Shown piece by piece: positions 1 to 8,093 of a DNA stretch of 64,000 nt. The DNA comes from Paracoccus caeni. Its GTDB lineage: Bacteria; Pseudomonadota; Alphaproteobacteria; Rhodobacterales; Rhodobacteraceae. The position numbers were made by a program, and so were the translations under genes. Within the stretch, counting starts at the first letter, position 1. Each line of letters starts with the position of its first letter. The stretch covers positions 124,001-188,000 of the forward strand of contig NZ_JAEPRQ010000005.1 of the NCBI RefSeq assembly GCF_016629665.1, given 5' to 3'. The notes beneath the pieces are model-generated. The model did no database searches and was not told the DNA's origin. It saw only the letters and a program-made list of their open reading frames with translations.

Positions 1-442
1 CGACGGCAAGATCGACTTCAGCCACAACCCGTTCTCGATGCCGCAGGGCGGGCTGGACGCGCTGAACGGCGATCCGCTGACGGTGAAGGGTTATCAATAT
101 GACCTCGCCTGCAACGGCTATGAGCTGATCTCGGGCGCGATCCGGAACCACAAGCCGGAGATCATGTTCAAGGCGTTCGAACTGGCGGGCTACCCGGCAT
201 CCGAGGTCGAGAAGCGCTTTGGCGGCATGGTCAAGGCCTTCCGCTATGGCGCGCCGCCGCACGGGGGCTGCGCTGCGGGGATCGACCGGATCGTGATGCT
301 GCTGGCGGATGAACAGAACATCCGCGAAGTGATCATGTTCCCGATGAACCAGCGCGCGGAAGACCTGATGATGGGCGCACCGTCCGAGCCGCTGAACGAA
401 CAGCTTCGCGAATTGCGCCTTCGGGTCTTGCCGAAAGAGTGA
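1..442 (+). CDS. aspS: Aspartyl-tRNA synthetase, C-terminal part
   Basis: This is the 3' end of a class II aminoacyl-tRNA synthetase, entering the window in frame from base 2 and ending in TGA at 440-442. It charges tRNA-Asp (possibly also tRNA-Asn) in the cytoplasm. The visible part carries the class II motif 3 region: GAAGIDR-type residues read here as [12 protein letters not shown], followed by the family-typical tail with IREVIMFP and MMGAPS. The upstream anticodon-binding and motif 1/2 parts lie outside the window. A GC-rich hairpin follows at 475-500. The family assignment is secure; discriminating versus non-discriminating type cannot be judged from this fragment. Confidence 0.95.
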   Translation, partial: DGKIDFSHNPFSMPQGGLDALNGDPLTVKGYQYDLACNGYELISGAIRNHKPEIMFKAFELAGYPASEVEKRFGGMVKAFRYGAPPHGGCAAGIDRIVMLLADEQNIREVIMFPMNQRAEDLMMGAPSEPLNEQLRELRLRVLPKE

Positions 443-474
443 TCTGACACCGACTCGCCCGCTATGGCATAAAC

Positions 475-500
475 CCCGTGAGGAATGATTTTCTCGCGGG
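475..500 (+). terminator. Hairpin after aspS, probable transcription terminator
   Basis: Arms CCCGTGAG (475-482) and CTCGCGGG (493-500) pair over 8 bp with one G-T wobble and a 10-nt loop. It sits 33 nt after the aspS stop. No T-run follows, so it could also be an mRNA-stabilising or attenuating structure. A possible GTG start of the next gene at 478 lies inside this stem, which argues for the ATG at 517 instead. Confidence 0.45.
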
Positions 501-516
501 ACAAGCCAGAGGGCTG

Positions 517-1875
517 ATGTTGGACTATTCCAAACTTGCCGCGATCCGGCTGGGTTACGGGCTGTCGCCAGTGATCGAATCGCCTGCCGACCCGCAGGCT
601 TTGGTCGCGACTGTGGCTGAGGCCGGGCCGAAATCGGGCGATATAACCATGGATGTTGCGCGTCAGGTGCAGCTTCAGGTGAAGGCGATCCGGGACGAGA
701 ACGCCGATGACCGGCTGGAACAGCAGCGCGCGTTGAGCCGCGAGACGCTGACACGCGGGGCGCGTCAGGTGAAACGCCGCCTTGCCCGCGCGGTCCGTGA
801 TCCCGGCGGTTTCGGTGAGCGGCTGGTGCAGTTCTGGGCGGACCACTTTACCGTGCGCGCGGGCAACGGGATCGAGACGCTGACCTCATCCGCCATGGTG
901 ACCGAGGCGATCCGCCCGCATATCACCGGCAAATTCGGTGACATGATGTTTGCCGCCGAAACGCATCCGGCGATGGTCTTGTATCTGGATCAGCAACGCT
1001 CGGTCGGGCCGAATTCGAGGGCGGCGCAGCGCGCGCCTAACCGCAATCTGGGCCTGAACGAAAACCTTGCGCGCGAAATGATTGAACTGCATTCGCTGGG
1101 CGTCACCGCCGACTATTCGCAAGAGGATGTGCGCGAACTGGCCAGCCTTCTGACCGGGCTTTACTATGATCCCGCCTCGCCGCGCATCTTCCTTCCCGGA
1201 CGCGCCGAGCCGGGGGCAGAGACGGTGCTGGGCGTTGACTATGGCGGCGAGGAACCGGCGCGGCTGGAAGATATCCGCGCCGTCATCGCGCATCTCGCCG
1301 CGCATGAGGCGACGGCGGCCCATATCGCCCGCAAGATGGCGGTTCATTTCATCGCCGACGACCCGCCGCAACCGCTTGTCGATCGTTTGACCCGGGTTTT
1401 CGCGGATACCGAGGGCGACCTTGCGGCGATGAACCTGACCCTTGCCGAAGCCCCCGAGCTTGAGACGCATCTGCGGCAGAAGGTTCGCCAACCGCTTGAT
1501 TTCATGGTCGCTTCGCTTCGCGCCATCGGGCTTGATGGCCCGGACGTGATGGCCTTGACCGAGCAGGAGGTGCGGGGCTGGCTGATGCGCGGTCTGACCG
1601 CGATGGGCCAGCCATGGAGCCAGCCGCGCGGGCCTGACGGCTGGCCGGAAGAGGCGCAGGCATGGGCGACGCCGCAGGGCATCGCCGCGCGGACCGACTG
1701 GATCATCCGGCAGTTGCCACGCCTGCGCAAGGATATGCCCGATCCGCGTGATTTGATGCACGCAGCCTTTGGCGATGCCGCGTCCGAGGCGCTGCAATGG
1801 GCCGTCCCCAAGGCTGAGAATGCGCGCGAAGGTATCGCCGTGGTTCTGGCCTCGGCCGAATTCAACCGGAGGTGA
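517..1875 (+). CDS. DUF1800 family protein
   Basis: 452-residue protein of the DUF1800 family, function unknown. The diagnostic stretch is near the middle, with NENLAREMIELHSLGV followed by the SQEDV segment, and an early LGYGLSP motif typical of the family. The ATG at 517 is chosen over GTG 478 because 478 lies in a hairpin, the family normally begins near the RLGYG block, and an AGAGGG stretch precedes 517. I see no signal peptide. The next gene, DUF1501, follows 4 nt after the stop and carries a Tat signal. The two families commonly occur as a pair, so they probably act together, perhaps at the cell envelope; that role is inference. Confidence 0.85.
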   Translation: MLDYSKLAAIRLGYGLSPVIESPADPQALVATVAEAGPKSGDITMDVARQVQLQVKAIRDENADDRLEQQRALSRETLTRGARQVKRRLARAVRDPGGFGERLVQFWADHFTVRAGNGIETLTSSAMVTEAIRPHITGKFGDMMFAAETHPAMVLYLDQQRSVGPNSRAAQRAPNRNLGLNENLAREMIELHSLGVTADYSQEDVRELASLLTGLYYDPASPRIFLPGRAEPGAETVLGVDYGGEEPARLEDIRAVIAHLAAHEATAAHIARKMAVHFIADDPPQPLVDRLTRVFADTEGDLAAMNLTLAEAPELETHLRQKVRQPLDFMVASLRAIGLDGPDVMALTEQEVRGWLMRGLTAMGQPWSQPRGPDGWPEEAQAWATPQGIAARTDWIIRQLPRLRKDMPDPRDLMHAAFGDAASEALQWAVPKAENAREGIAVVLASAEFNRR

Positions 1876-1879
1876 CATC

Positions 1880-3058
1880 ATGCTGTCACGACGCCTGTTT
1901 CTGAAATCCGGCGCGCTGCTGGGCTGTTCCGCCGCAGCGCATCCGTTTCTCAGCAGCATCACCTTTGCCTCTGCTCCGGGCGATAACCGTCTGGTCGTCA
2001 TCATCCTGCGCGGGGCGATGGATGGGCTGGACGTGTTCCAACCCTACGGCGATCCCGAACTTGCGCAACTTCGTCGTAAATTATCGGTCGGTCCGCAGAA
2101 CGGCGCGCATGATCTGGACGGCTTCTTCGCGCTGCATCCCGCGCTTGGCGATCTGATGCCGTTGTGGAAGGCGGGCGAGCTTGGCTTCGTTCCCGCCGTT
2201 TCGACGCCTTACCGCGACAAGCGCAGCCATTTCGACGGTCAGGACATTCTTGAGGCGGGGTCGGGCACCGACATGCCCCTGCGTGCGCAGCGCGATGGCT
2301 GGCTGAACCGGCTGCTGCAGAACATGCCCGGCGTCGAATCGCATACCGCCTATTCGGTCGGGCTGGATGAGATGCGGATCCTCGAGGGTCCGGCAGCAAC
2401 CCGGAGCTGGTCACCGGCCACGCAATTCCGGCTTAGCCCGCAGGGCCAGCGTCTGTTGCAGCATGTCTGGCATGACGATCCGCTGTTTCGCGAAGCCGGT
2501 AGTCAGGCGGTTCAGATCATCTCGGACGGGATCGAGGCTGTGAATGAACCCGGCGGGCCGACCCGTGATGCAAGGGCGATTGCCCAGTTCGCTGCTGCCC
2601 GGCTGAACGAAGAGACGCGGATCGCCTCTTTCTCGATCTCTGGTTGGGACAGTCACGCGCAGCAGGAAAAGACGTTGCAGCGGCCGATGCAAAGGCTGGC
2701 TGCGGCGATCCTGACGCTGAAAGAAGGGCTTGGCGCGAACTGGGGGCGGACAACCGTGCTGGCGATGACCGAATTCGGGCGCACCGTGCGCGAGAATGGC
2801 GGCGGCGGGACCGATCACGGCACCGGCGGGGCGATGCTGATGGCAGGTGGCGCCATTCGCGGGGGACGCGCCTTGGGCGACTGGCCGGGGCTGCGCGAAT
2901 CCGATCTGTATGCCGGGCGCGACCTGATGCCGCTGCGCGATATTCGTGCCTATGCGGCTTGGGCGATGCATGATTTGTTCAACGTTCAGAATGACATTCT
3001 TGAACGCGCGGTCTTCCCCGATCTGGACATGGGCGACAATCCGGGCATTCTCGCCTGA
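1880..3058 (+). CDS. DUF1501 family protein, Tat-exported
   Basis: 392-residue DUF1501 protein (sulfatase/alkaline phosphatase-like fold family, function not established). The N-terminus has a twin-arginine signal, SRRLFLK at residues 3-9, followed by a short hydrophobic stretch, so export folded to the periplasm by Tat is expected. The conserved C-terminal part includes TEFGRTVREN and GGTDHGTGGAMLMAGG, which mark the family. The ATG at 1880 follows a strong CGGAGG ribosome-binding site and lies 4 nt after the DUF1800 stop, so both are translated from one message. It is the secreted member of the pair; the substrate is unknown. Confidence 0.88.
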   Translation: MLSRRLFLKSGALLGCSAAAHPFLSSITFASAPGDNRLVVIILRGAMDGLDVFQPYGDPELAQLRRKLSVGPQNGAHDLDGFFALHPALGDLMPLWKAGELGFVPAVSTPYRDKRSHFDGQDILEAGSGTDMPLRAQRDGWLNRLLQNMPGVESHTAYSVGLDEMRILEGPAATRSWSPATQFRLSPQGQRLLQHVWHDDPLFREAGSQAVQIISDGIEAVNEPGGPTRDARAIAQFAAARLNEETRIASFSISGWDSHAQQEKTLQRPMQRLAAAILTLKEGLGANWGRTTVLAMTEFGRTVRENGGGGTDHGTGGAMLMAGGAIRGGRALGDWPGLRESDLYAGRDLMPLRDIRAYAAWAMHDLFNVQNDILERAVFPDLDMGDNPGILA

Positions 3059-3078
3059 CCAAAAGTCAGGAGGCATCA

Positions 3079-3795
3079 ATGTCCGCAACCGCGCGCAGCT
3101 TGGGGGAACAGGTCGAAACGGTTCAGGCGGTTCTGCCGGGTGAGGCCGGGTTCGATGCCGGTCCGGTCCGCTTCGAGCGTCTTTCTGCCGCGCGACATGC
3201 TGCCCAGATATTCGAAGCGCAGCAGGGGCAGGACTGGGTCTGGGATTACATGCCGATCGGGCCTTTCGCCGATGAGGCATCGTTTCGGCTTTGGATGAAG
3301 GGGGCGGAAAGCTCTGCCGATCCCTGCTTTTACGCGATCATTCGAAAGCAGGACGATAAGACGGTTGGGTATGCGTCCTTCATGCGGATCGAAGCTGCGA
3401 ATGGCGTGATCGAGATCGGGAACATCCTGCTGACGCCGGAATTGCAGCGTAGCCGCGAGGCGGGGGCGGCGCTGATGGCGATGGTCGGATGGGCTTTCGA
3501 GAATGGTTACCGACGGCTTGAATGGAAATGCAACGCGTTGAACCTGCCGTCGCGCCGGGCCGCGCTGCGGCTTGGTTTCAGCTATGAGGGCACGTTCCGG
3601 CAGCACATGATCATCAAGGGCCGCAATCGCGACACGGCATGGTTTGCGATCACCGATGCCGATTGGCAGGCGCTGGCCCCTGCTTATGCGGCATGGCTGG
3701 CGCCCGACAATTTCGGGCCGGATGGAAGCCAGCGGCAAAGTTTGTCCGTGCTGACCGAAGCTGCTCTGCCGGGCCGCCGCGACCCGGCGCTTTGA
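3079..3795 (+). CDS. GNAT family N-acetyltransferase (RimJ/RimL type)
   Basis: 238-residue cytoplasmic acetyltransferase of the RimJ/RimL branch. The GNAT core lies at about residues 30-195: the WDYMPIGPF segment, a beta-bulge region around EIGNILLTPELQRS, and the RRLEWKCNALNLPSRRAALR block followed by LGFSYEGTFRQH, which together form the acetyl-CoA-binding and C-terminal signature. This subfamily acetylates protein N-termini or small amines; the substrate here cannot be told. The start has an AGGAGG site 8 nt upstream and follows the DUF1501 stop by 20 nt, so cotranscription is likely. The next gene converges on it with a 3-nt gap. Confidence 0.85.
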   Translation: MSATARSLGEQVETVQAVLPGEAGFDAGPVRFERLSAARHAAQIFEAQQGQDWVWDYMPIGPFADEASFRLWMKGAESSADPCFYAIIRKQDDKTVGYASFMRIEAANGVIEIGNILLTPELQRSREAGAALMAMVGWAFENGYRRLEWKCNALNLPSRRAALRLGFSYEGTFRQHMIIKGRNRDTAWFAITDADWQALAPAYAAWLAPDNFGPDGSQRQSLSVLTEAALPGRRDPAL

Positions 3796-3798
3796 ACC

Positions 3799-4533
3799 TT
3801 ACAGCGTCGCCACGCGCGCCAGACGGTCATGCACCATGCCGCTGATGCGGGCCAGATCGGTCGCAAGGGCGTGCCCCGCCTGATGATCCTGCGCCAGCGC
3901 CGTGGCTGCCTGTTCCAGCGCCTTGTCATGCGCAGAGCGCGCCACCCCGGCAAGAAAGCGGGCGATATAGTCGATCTCGGTCGTGTCCTGCGCGTTTGAA
4001 AGGATCTCTGCCACATGCGCCAGATCGTCGCGCAGGCCCGAGGGATCGGGCTGGATCACGTCGTCCGGCAGCACCCGCAGGCCCGTCGCCCGCGCCGCCT
4101 CTGGCAGGACGGACAGGATCGCCTGCTGGAACACCGCAAGATTTTCGATCGGCTTTTCCAGAAAACCGTCCGCCCCCGCCGCCATCGCCGCATCGACCAG
4201 ATCGGGATTGCCCGAAATCCCAAGGATGACCGGCACCCGGGGCGAGGTCGCGGCAATCTGCCGGATCAGGCTGGCCCCGTCGCCGTCAGGCAGTCCCATA
4301 TCGACCAGAACCACTGTCGGCCGATAGGTCTGAAGATGCCGCGCGGCAGAGCGCAGGCAATCCGCCCGCCTGATCCGTGCGCCTGATCGCAGGCAAAGCA
4401 GCCGCACCGCCTCGCTGGAAAAGCGCGAATCTTCTACCATCAGCACGGTCAGTCCCGTCAGCGGACGTCCCGGCATCGCCGCTCGCCATAGCGGGAAATG
4501 TTCCTGCGATCCTTGTCCCGTTTCCGTCAGCAT
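3799..4533 (-). CDS. Orphan response regulator with helical C-terminal domain
   Basis: 244-residue signalling protein. Residues 27-140 form a receiver domain: acidic pocket E34-D35, phospho-acceptor D78 in VVLVDMGLPDGDG, and K127 in the GFLEKP motif. The remaining ~100 residues are predicted all-helical, rich in Ala, His and Asp, and do not match a DNA-binding domain. A degenerate histidine phosphotransfer fold is possible around SAHDKALEQAA, but the canonical HxxKG motif is absent. No sensor kinase is adjacent, so partners are unknown. The start is uncertain: ATG 4533 is used, ATG 4476 would remove 19 residues and still leave the full receiver. Confidence 0.7.
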   Translation of the reverse strand: MLTETGQGSQEHFPLWRAAMPGRPLTGLTVLMVEDSRFSSEAVRLLCLRSGARIRRADCLRSAARHLQTYRPTVVLVDMGLPDGDGASLIRQIAATSPRVPVILGISGNPDLVDAAMAAGADGFLEKPIENLAVFQQAILSVLPEAARATGLRVLPDDVIQPDPSGLRDDLAHVAEILSNAQDTTEIDYIARFLAGVARSAHDKALEQAATALAQDHQAGHALATDLARISGMVHDRLARVATL

Positions 4534-4665
4534 TCTGCTGTCCCCGTCTGAACCTGTCTGACCCTCAGTGAAGCAGCGATTCTCTAAGATCGGGTTAATC
4601 CAGCCCCGGTTTTCCTTCCGTTCCCCGGTCGGTGCCGTTAAAACGACATCAGCAGGGAGAGTGTG

Positions 4666-5070
4666 ATGATCGGACGTCTGAACCATGTGGCCATTGCCGT
4701 GCCTGATCTGGCGGCGGCGTCGGCGCAATATGCGGATGTGTTGGGCGCGACTGTCGGCGCGCCGCAGGACGAGCCGGATCACGGTGTAACCGTGGTTTTT
4801 ATCGAACTGCCCAACACCAAGATCGAACTGCTTTACCCCTTGGGCGACGACAGCCCGATCCGTGGATTTCTGGACAAGAACCCCTCGGGCGGCATCCACC
4901 ATATGTGTTTCGAGGTCGAGGATATCATCGCCGCCCGTGACCGCCTGAAGGCCGAAGGCGCGCGCGTTCTGGGCAGCGGCGATCCGAAGATCGGTGCCCA
5001 TGGCAAGCCTGTGCTGTTCCTGCATCCCAAGGATTTCAACGGCACGCTGATCGAACTGGAGCAAATCTGA
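4666..5070 (+). CDS. mce: Methylmalonyl-CoA epimerase
   Basis: 134-residue member of the glyoxalase/VOC fold. It interconverts (2R)- and (2S)-methylmalonyl-CoA between propionyl-CoA carboxylase and methylmalonyl-CoA mutase, also used in the ethylmalonyl-CoA pathway. Visible features are the N-terminal NHVAIAVPDL with metal ligand His7, the GGIHHMCFEV segment with His78/79, and the C-terminal LIELEQ with a glutamate ligand. Length matches the family. ATG 4666 is preferred over the adjacent GTG 4663 because of an AGGGAGA site 5 nt upstream. The stop overlaps the start of the DUF1467 gene (TGATG), a pairing common in Rhodobacteraceae. Confidence 0.93.
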   Translation: MIGRLNHVAIAVPDLAAASAQYADVLGATVGAPQDEPDHGVTVVFIELPNTKIELLYPLGDDSPIRGFLDKNPSGGIHHMCFEVEDIIAARDRLKAEGARVLGSGDPKIGAHGKPVLFLHPKDFNGTLIELEQI

Positions 5071-5339
5071 TGAACCTGACCGGCGCTGTCGTCATGTATG
5101 CGATCCTGTGGTTCCTGACCCTGTTCATCGTCGTGGTGATCGGGCAGCGCAGTCAGCAGGATGCGGGCGAGATCGTGCCCGGCACCCATGCCGGTGCGCC
5201 CGCCGATCTGAATTTCAAACGGAAAGCGTTGTGGACCACGCTGATCGCTGCGGCGATCTGGGCGGTGCTGGCCTGGATCATCCTTGGCGGGGTGATCACC
5301 CGCGCAGATGTGGCGAATTTCGACCGGCTGTTCCGCTGA
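5070..5339 (+). CDS. DUF1467 family small membrane protein
   Basis: 89-residue inner-membrane protein of unknown function. Two hydrophobic segments are visible, roughly residues 5-25 (ending in IGQRSQ) and 55-75, joined by a polar loop containing the EIVPGTHAGAPA motif characteristic of DUF1467. Its ATG overlaps the mce stop, so translation is coupled. The last 44 nt overlap the 3' end of the oppositely oriented EI24 gene, so the two messages are complementary there. Confidence 0.85.
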   Translation: MNLTGAVVMYAILWFLTLFIVVVIGQRSQQDAGEIVPGTHAGAPADLNFKRKALWTTLIAAAIWAVLAWIILGGVITRADVANFDRLFR

Positions 5340-6012
5340 CCAGATGAAAGAGATGGGTGAATGCCGCCGCCGCCAGCAATGGCACGGCGATATTGACCAG
5401 CGGGATGCTCAGCCCGATTGCGACCAGAATGCCGGTAAAGGCGATCCGGCCCGCATATGCTTTGCGCAGGGCCGCCGCGTCCGGTTTTGACAGATGCCGC
5501 CTTGCCGCCATCTGAAAGAATTCTCGCCCCAGCAGCCAGCCATTGACGGCGTAGAACAGGACCGGGGCCAGCGGTCCCAGAACCGGCGTCAGCAGCAGCG
5601 ACAGGATCGCCACCAGCAGAACCAGCGCCATCAGGGCAATTGATTCCGATAGCCCGTCAAGGATGCTAAGCGATGTCCCGCGCCGGTCGGGATAGTGGAT
5701 CTCCTCGACCGCCTCGGCGACATTTTCGGCAAATAGCCCGGCGAAGCCAGCCGCAACCGGGGCCATCAGGAAAAACCCCATCAGCGGAAACAGCGCCAGC
5801 GATCCCCATGAGAGGGCATTGCCCAGATCGATGGCACCGATCCACGGCAAGGCGAAATCCCCCGGCAGAAAAGCGCGGATTACCCAGAAAAGTCCGGTCT
5901 GCAGCAGGATGAACAGCAGGATCGTCAGCGCGATCCCGATCAGCACCAGCCGCAGGATGCGGGGTCGCAGCAGGTCGCCCCAGCCAAGCGCCAATGCGCG
6001 GAATGCCTGCAT
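5296..6012 (-). CDS. EI24 domain membrane protein (CysZ-like)
   Basis: 238-residue integral membrane protein of the EI24/CysZ family. About five hydrophobic segments are visible (near residues 20-42, 60-90, 120-150, 150-165 and 190-225). CysZ proteins import sulfate, but EI24 members in alphaproteobacteria are mostly uncharacterised, so transport of sulfate is only a possibility. ATG 6012 is chosen because it overlaps the stop of the upstream nitroreductase gene (TGATG); a GTG one codon earlier is also possible. The 3' end overlaps DUF1467 on the other strand by 44 nt. Confidence 0.8.
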   Translation of the reverse strand: MQAFRALALGWGDLLRPRILRLVLIGIALTILLFILLQTGLFWVIRAFLPGDFALPWIGAIDLGNALSWGSLALFPLMGFFLMAPVAAGFAGLFAENVAEAVEEIHYPDRRGTSLSILDGLSESIALMALVLLVAILSLLLTPVLGPLAPVLFYAVNGWLLGREFFQMAARRHLSKPDAAALRKAYAGRIAFTGILVAIGLSIPLVNIAVPLLAAAAFTHLFHLVSGTAGRNSPHLRG

Positions 6013-6581
6013 CACAGCCAGGTTGTCCGGGCAGTGACATCGGGGCGCGGCCGTTCCGGCGGGGTGTCGCCGCGGCTGCCGATATGAACCATGCCGACGA
6101 TCCGCTCTTCAGCGCCAAGGCCCAGATGTGCGCGGCCAAAGTCCTGATCAAGCGCCACCAGCCCGGTCAGCCACGCAGCCCCCCAACCCGAGGCCAGCGC
6201 CGCATTCACCAACCCAAGACAGACCGCGCCTGCCGACAGGAACTGTTCCCATTGCGGAACCTTGGGGCTTTCGACGGGCGAGGACACCACCGCGACGATC
6301 ACAGGCGATGCAAGGGCCGAGGCCGCTTTGTCCGCCGCTGCCTCATCCTGACCAAGGCTCAATGCCTGCGCGCGCAGCAGCGGGGCCAGCCCGTCCAGCG
6401 TCTCGCGGCCAAGGACGATGAACCGCCACGGCTCCAGCTTGCCGTGATCGGGAACCCGCGCGGCCAGTTCCAGCAAGCGCAGGATTTCGTCGCGACCCGG
6501 TGCCGGTGCCTTCAGCAGCTTCGGCGGATGCGAGCGGCGGCTGCCCAGAAATTCCAGCGCTGCCTCGTTTCGGTGTTCCAT
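6012..6581 (-). CDS. Nitroreductase family protein
   Basis: 189-residue FMN-dependent NAD(P)H oxidoreductase of the nitroreductase fold (YdjA-like). Family marks are the N-terminal SRRSHPPKLL, the AARVPDHGKLEPWRF segment that binds FMN phosphate and the dimer partner, and the C-terminal VHIGSRGDTPPERPRP tail. Proteins of this kind reduce nitro compounds or quinones in vitro; the cellular substrate is unknown. ATG 6581 is preceded by AAGGAGAA at good spacing; longer upstream extensions are not supported. It is the first gene of a two-gene leftward unit with the EI24 gene. Confidence 0.88.
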   Translation of the reverse strand: MEHRNEAALEFLGSRRSHPPKLLKAPAPGRDEILRLLELAARVPDHGKLEPWRFIVLGRETLDGLAPLLRAQALSLGQDEAAADKAASALASPVIVAVVSSPVESPKVPQWEQFLSAGAVCLGLVNAALASGWGAAWLTGLVALDQDFGRAHLGLGAEERIVGMVHIGSRGDTPPERPRPDVTARTTWL

Positions 6582-6689
6582 CCCGTTCTCCTTCCGCCTC
6601 GGCGATCCTTGTCCGGAGTTTTTACAGACCGGCGAAACGGGTGCAAGCCGGGGCTTGCAGGGCAGGGCGCGCGCCCCGATGCTGCCATC

Positions 6690-6941
6690 ATGACCGATCT
6701 TTCGCATCTTGCCGTCTCCGGCGCTGAATTTACTTTGCGGGTCACCCCGAAAGCCCGCCGAAATCAGATCGCGCTGGACGAAACCGGCAGGATCAAGGTG
6801 CAGGTGACCGCCGCGCCCGAGGATGGCAAGGCGAATGCCGCAGTCCTCAAACTGCTGGCGAAATCGCTGGGCGTGGCCAAATCGCGTCTGGTGCTGGTTC
6901 GCGGTGCCAGTGCCCGAGACAAGCTGGTGCGGCTGGATTAG
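6690..6941 (+). CDS. DUF167 (YggU) family protein
   Basis: 83-residue cytosolic protein of the DUF167/YggU family, function unknown. Recognisable segments are TLRVTPKARRN near residue 15, the VQVTAAPEDGKANAAV block, and the C-terminal LVRGASARDKLVRLD. These are the conserved parts of the family, and length is normal. The ATG at 6690 directly precedes the conserved region; in-frame codons further upstream run antisense to the nitroreductase gene and are rejected. The last 4 nt overlap the convergent gene at 6938. Confidence 0.85.
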   Translation: MTDLSHLAVSGAEFTLRVTPKARRNQIALDETGRIKVQVTAAPEDGKANAAVLKLLAKSLGVAKSRLVLVRGASARDKLVRLD

Positions 6942-7183
6942 CTCTGCTGCTCGATCCGATAATTGCCCTCTGGCAGGTTCAGCGCCAGCCGCAGTTCGGC
7001 CAACTGATGCATGGTGAACGTGACGCGGACAACCTCGTCTCCGTCGGGGCTCATCTGTTCAACGACGACACGGTCGTCGAAGGTCAGGATCACGATATCC
7101 TCGTTCAGCGGACGGGTGTTCGGCTCTGCCTCATCGATCAGCGTGATGATGCTGGCGTCGAAGTCGTGCTCGATGGTGAACAT
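6938..7183 (-). CDS. Conserved hypothetical small acidic protein
   Basis: 81-residue protein that I do not recognise. It is strongly acidic, with no signal peptide or membrane segment. It starts MFTIEHDFDASIITLIDE and is probably mostly beta-strand in the first half and helical near MHQLAELRLAL. The start is well supported by an AAAGGAGAA site just upstream (positions 7186-7195 read leftward). It is divergent from the M48 lipoprotein gene and convergent with DUF167, so it is probably monocistronic. Coding is supported by the good ribosome-binding site and compact fit between neighbours, not by a family match. Confidence 0.6.
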   Translation of the reverse strand: MFTIEHDFDASIITLIDEAEPNTRPLNEDIVILTFDDRVVVEQMSPDGDEVVRVTFTMHQLAELRLALNLPEGNYRIEQQS

Positions 7184-7340
7184 GGCGTTCTCCTTTCACC
7201 TCCCGACATTTGCGTGAAGTTGCGCCGGGAGCAAGCCACAGTATTTGCGCACGCCCTCGGCTAAAGATAAGCTGTGCTGACTCGGTCGAACCGCGCGAAA
7301 AAATCTCGGGACCGGGCAGGCGAGCAGGGGCATTATCTTC

Positions 7341-8093
7341 ATGAGTAGGATTGCGTGGGTCTTTTGTGTGGGTGCGCTGGCGGTAGCCGGTTGCGCGCCC
7401 GGATCGATGCAGCAGGCAAATTCGCCTGCGGGAACACCATTGCCAACGACGCCCGCGCCGGTGTTGACCAATGACGGCTCGCCGCAATCTGCGGCACGGA
7501 TGTTCGTCGAGGTGATGCGCCGGATGGAGCCTGCGGTCGAACGCGAATGCCTGCAACGCCGCACGCAGCCGATCAATTGCGATTTCCAGTTCGTCGTCGA
7601 TGACCGCCCGGGGATGGAGCCGAACGCCTTCCAGACCATCGATGCCAGCGGTCGCCCGATCATCGGCATGACGCTGTCGCTGATCGCGGCCACCCGCAAC
7701 GGTGACGAGGTGGCGTTTGTCGTCGGCCACGAAGCCTCGCACCATGTTCTGAACCATCTCGACCGCAAGGCCGGGGCGGCGGCGGCAGGTGCCGTCATTC
7801 TGGGCAGCCTTGCCTCGGTCTATGGCGGCAACGATTCGGCGATCGAGACCGCGCAGCGCATCGGCGCCTCCGTCGGGTCGCGCTATTATTCGCGGGACTG
7901 GGAACTGCAGGCCGATTATCTGGGTGCGATCATGACGCTGAATGCGGGCTTCGATCCCGTCAACGGCTCACGCTTCTTCGAGCGGCTTCCCGATCCCGGC
8001 AATCATATCCTTGGCACACACCCGCCGCGCGCCGAGCGTCTGACGCAGGTTCGCCGCGCGGTCGAGGATGTGCGCAGCGGTCGCGCGCACTGA
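7341..8093 (+). CDS. M48 family metallopeptidase, lipoprotein
   Basis: 250-residue secreted zinc peptidase. The signal peptide ends in a lipobox AVAGC with the lipidated Cys18, so it should be membrane-anchored in the periplasm. The catalytic HExxH motif is H130-E-A-S-H134 in VVGHEASHHVL, and the downstream glutamate ligand is E188 in WELQADYLGA. The C-terminal GTHPPRAERL segment is also typical of the BepA/LoiP-like branch, which takes part in outer-membrane protein quality control. That role is inferred from family. It is a single gene with a divergent promoter region upstream. Confidence 0.88.
   Translation: MSRIAWVFCVGALAVAGCAPGSMQQANSPAGTPLPTTPAPVLTNDGSPQSAARMFVEVMRRMEPAVERECLQRRTQPINCDFQFVVDDRPGMEPNAFQTIDASGRPIIGMTLSLIAATRNGDEVAFVVGHEASHHVLNHLDRKAGAAAAGAVILGSLASVYGGNDSAIETAQRIGASVGSRYYSRDWELQADYLGAIMTLNAGFDPVNGSRFFERLPDPGNHILGTHPPRAERLTQVRRAVEDVRSGRAH

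Noticed and set aside
4534..5064. N-terminal extension of the response regulator across the mce gene
   Set aside because: The extension is antisense to methylmalonyl-CoA epimerase and lacks domain content; starts at 4533 or 4476 give the full receiver.
6012..6689. N-terminal extension of the DUF167 gene
   Set aside because: It runs antisense to the nitroreductase gene; the DUF167 domain is complete from ATG 6690.
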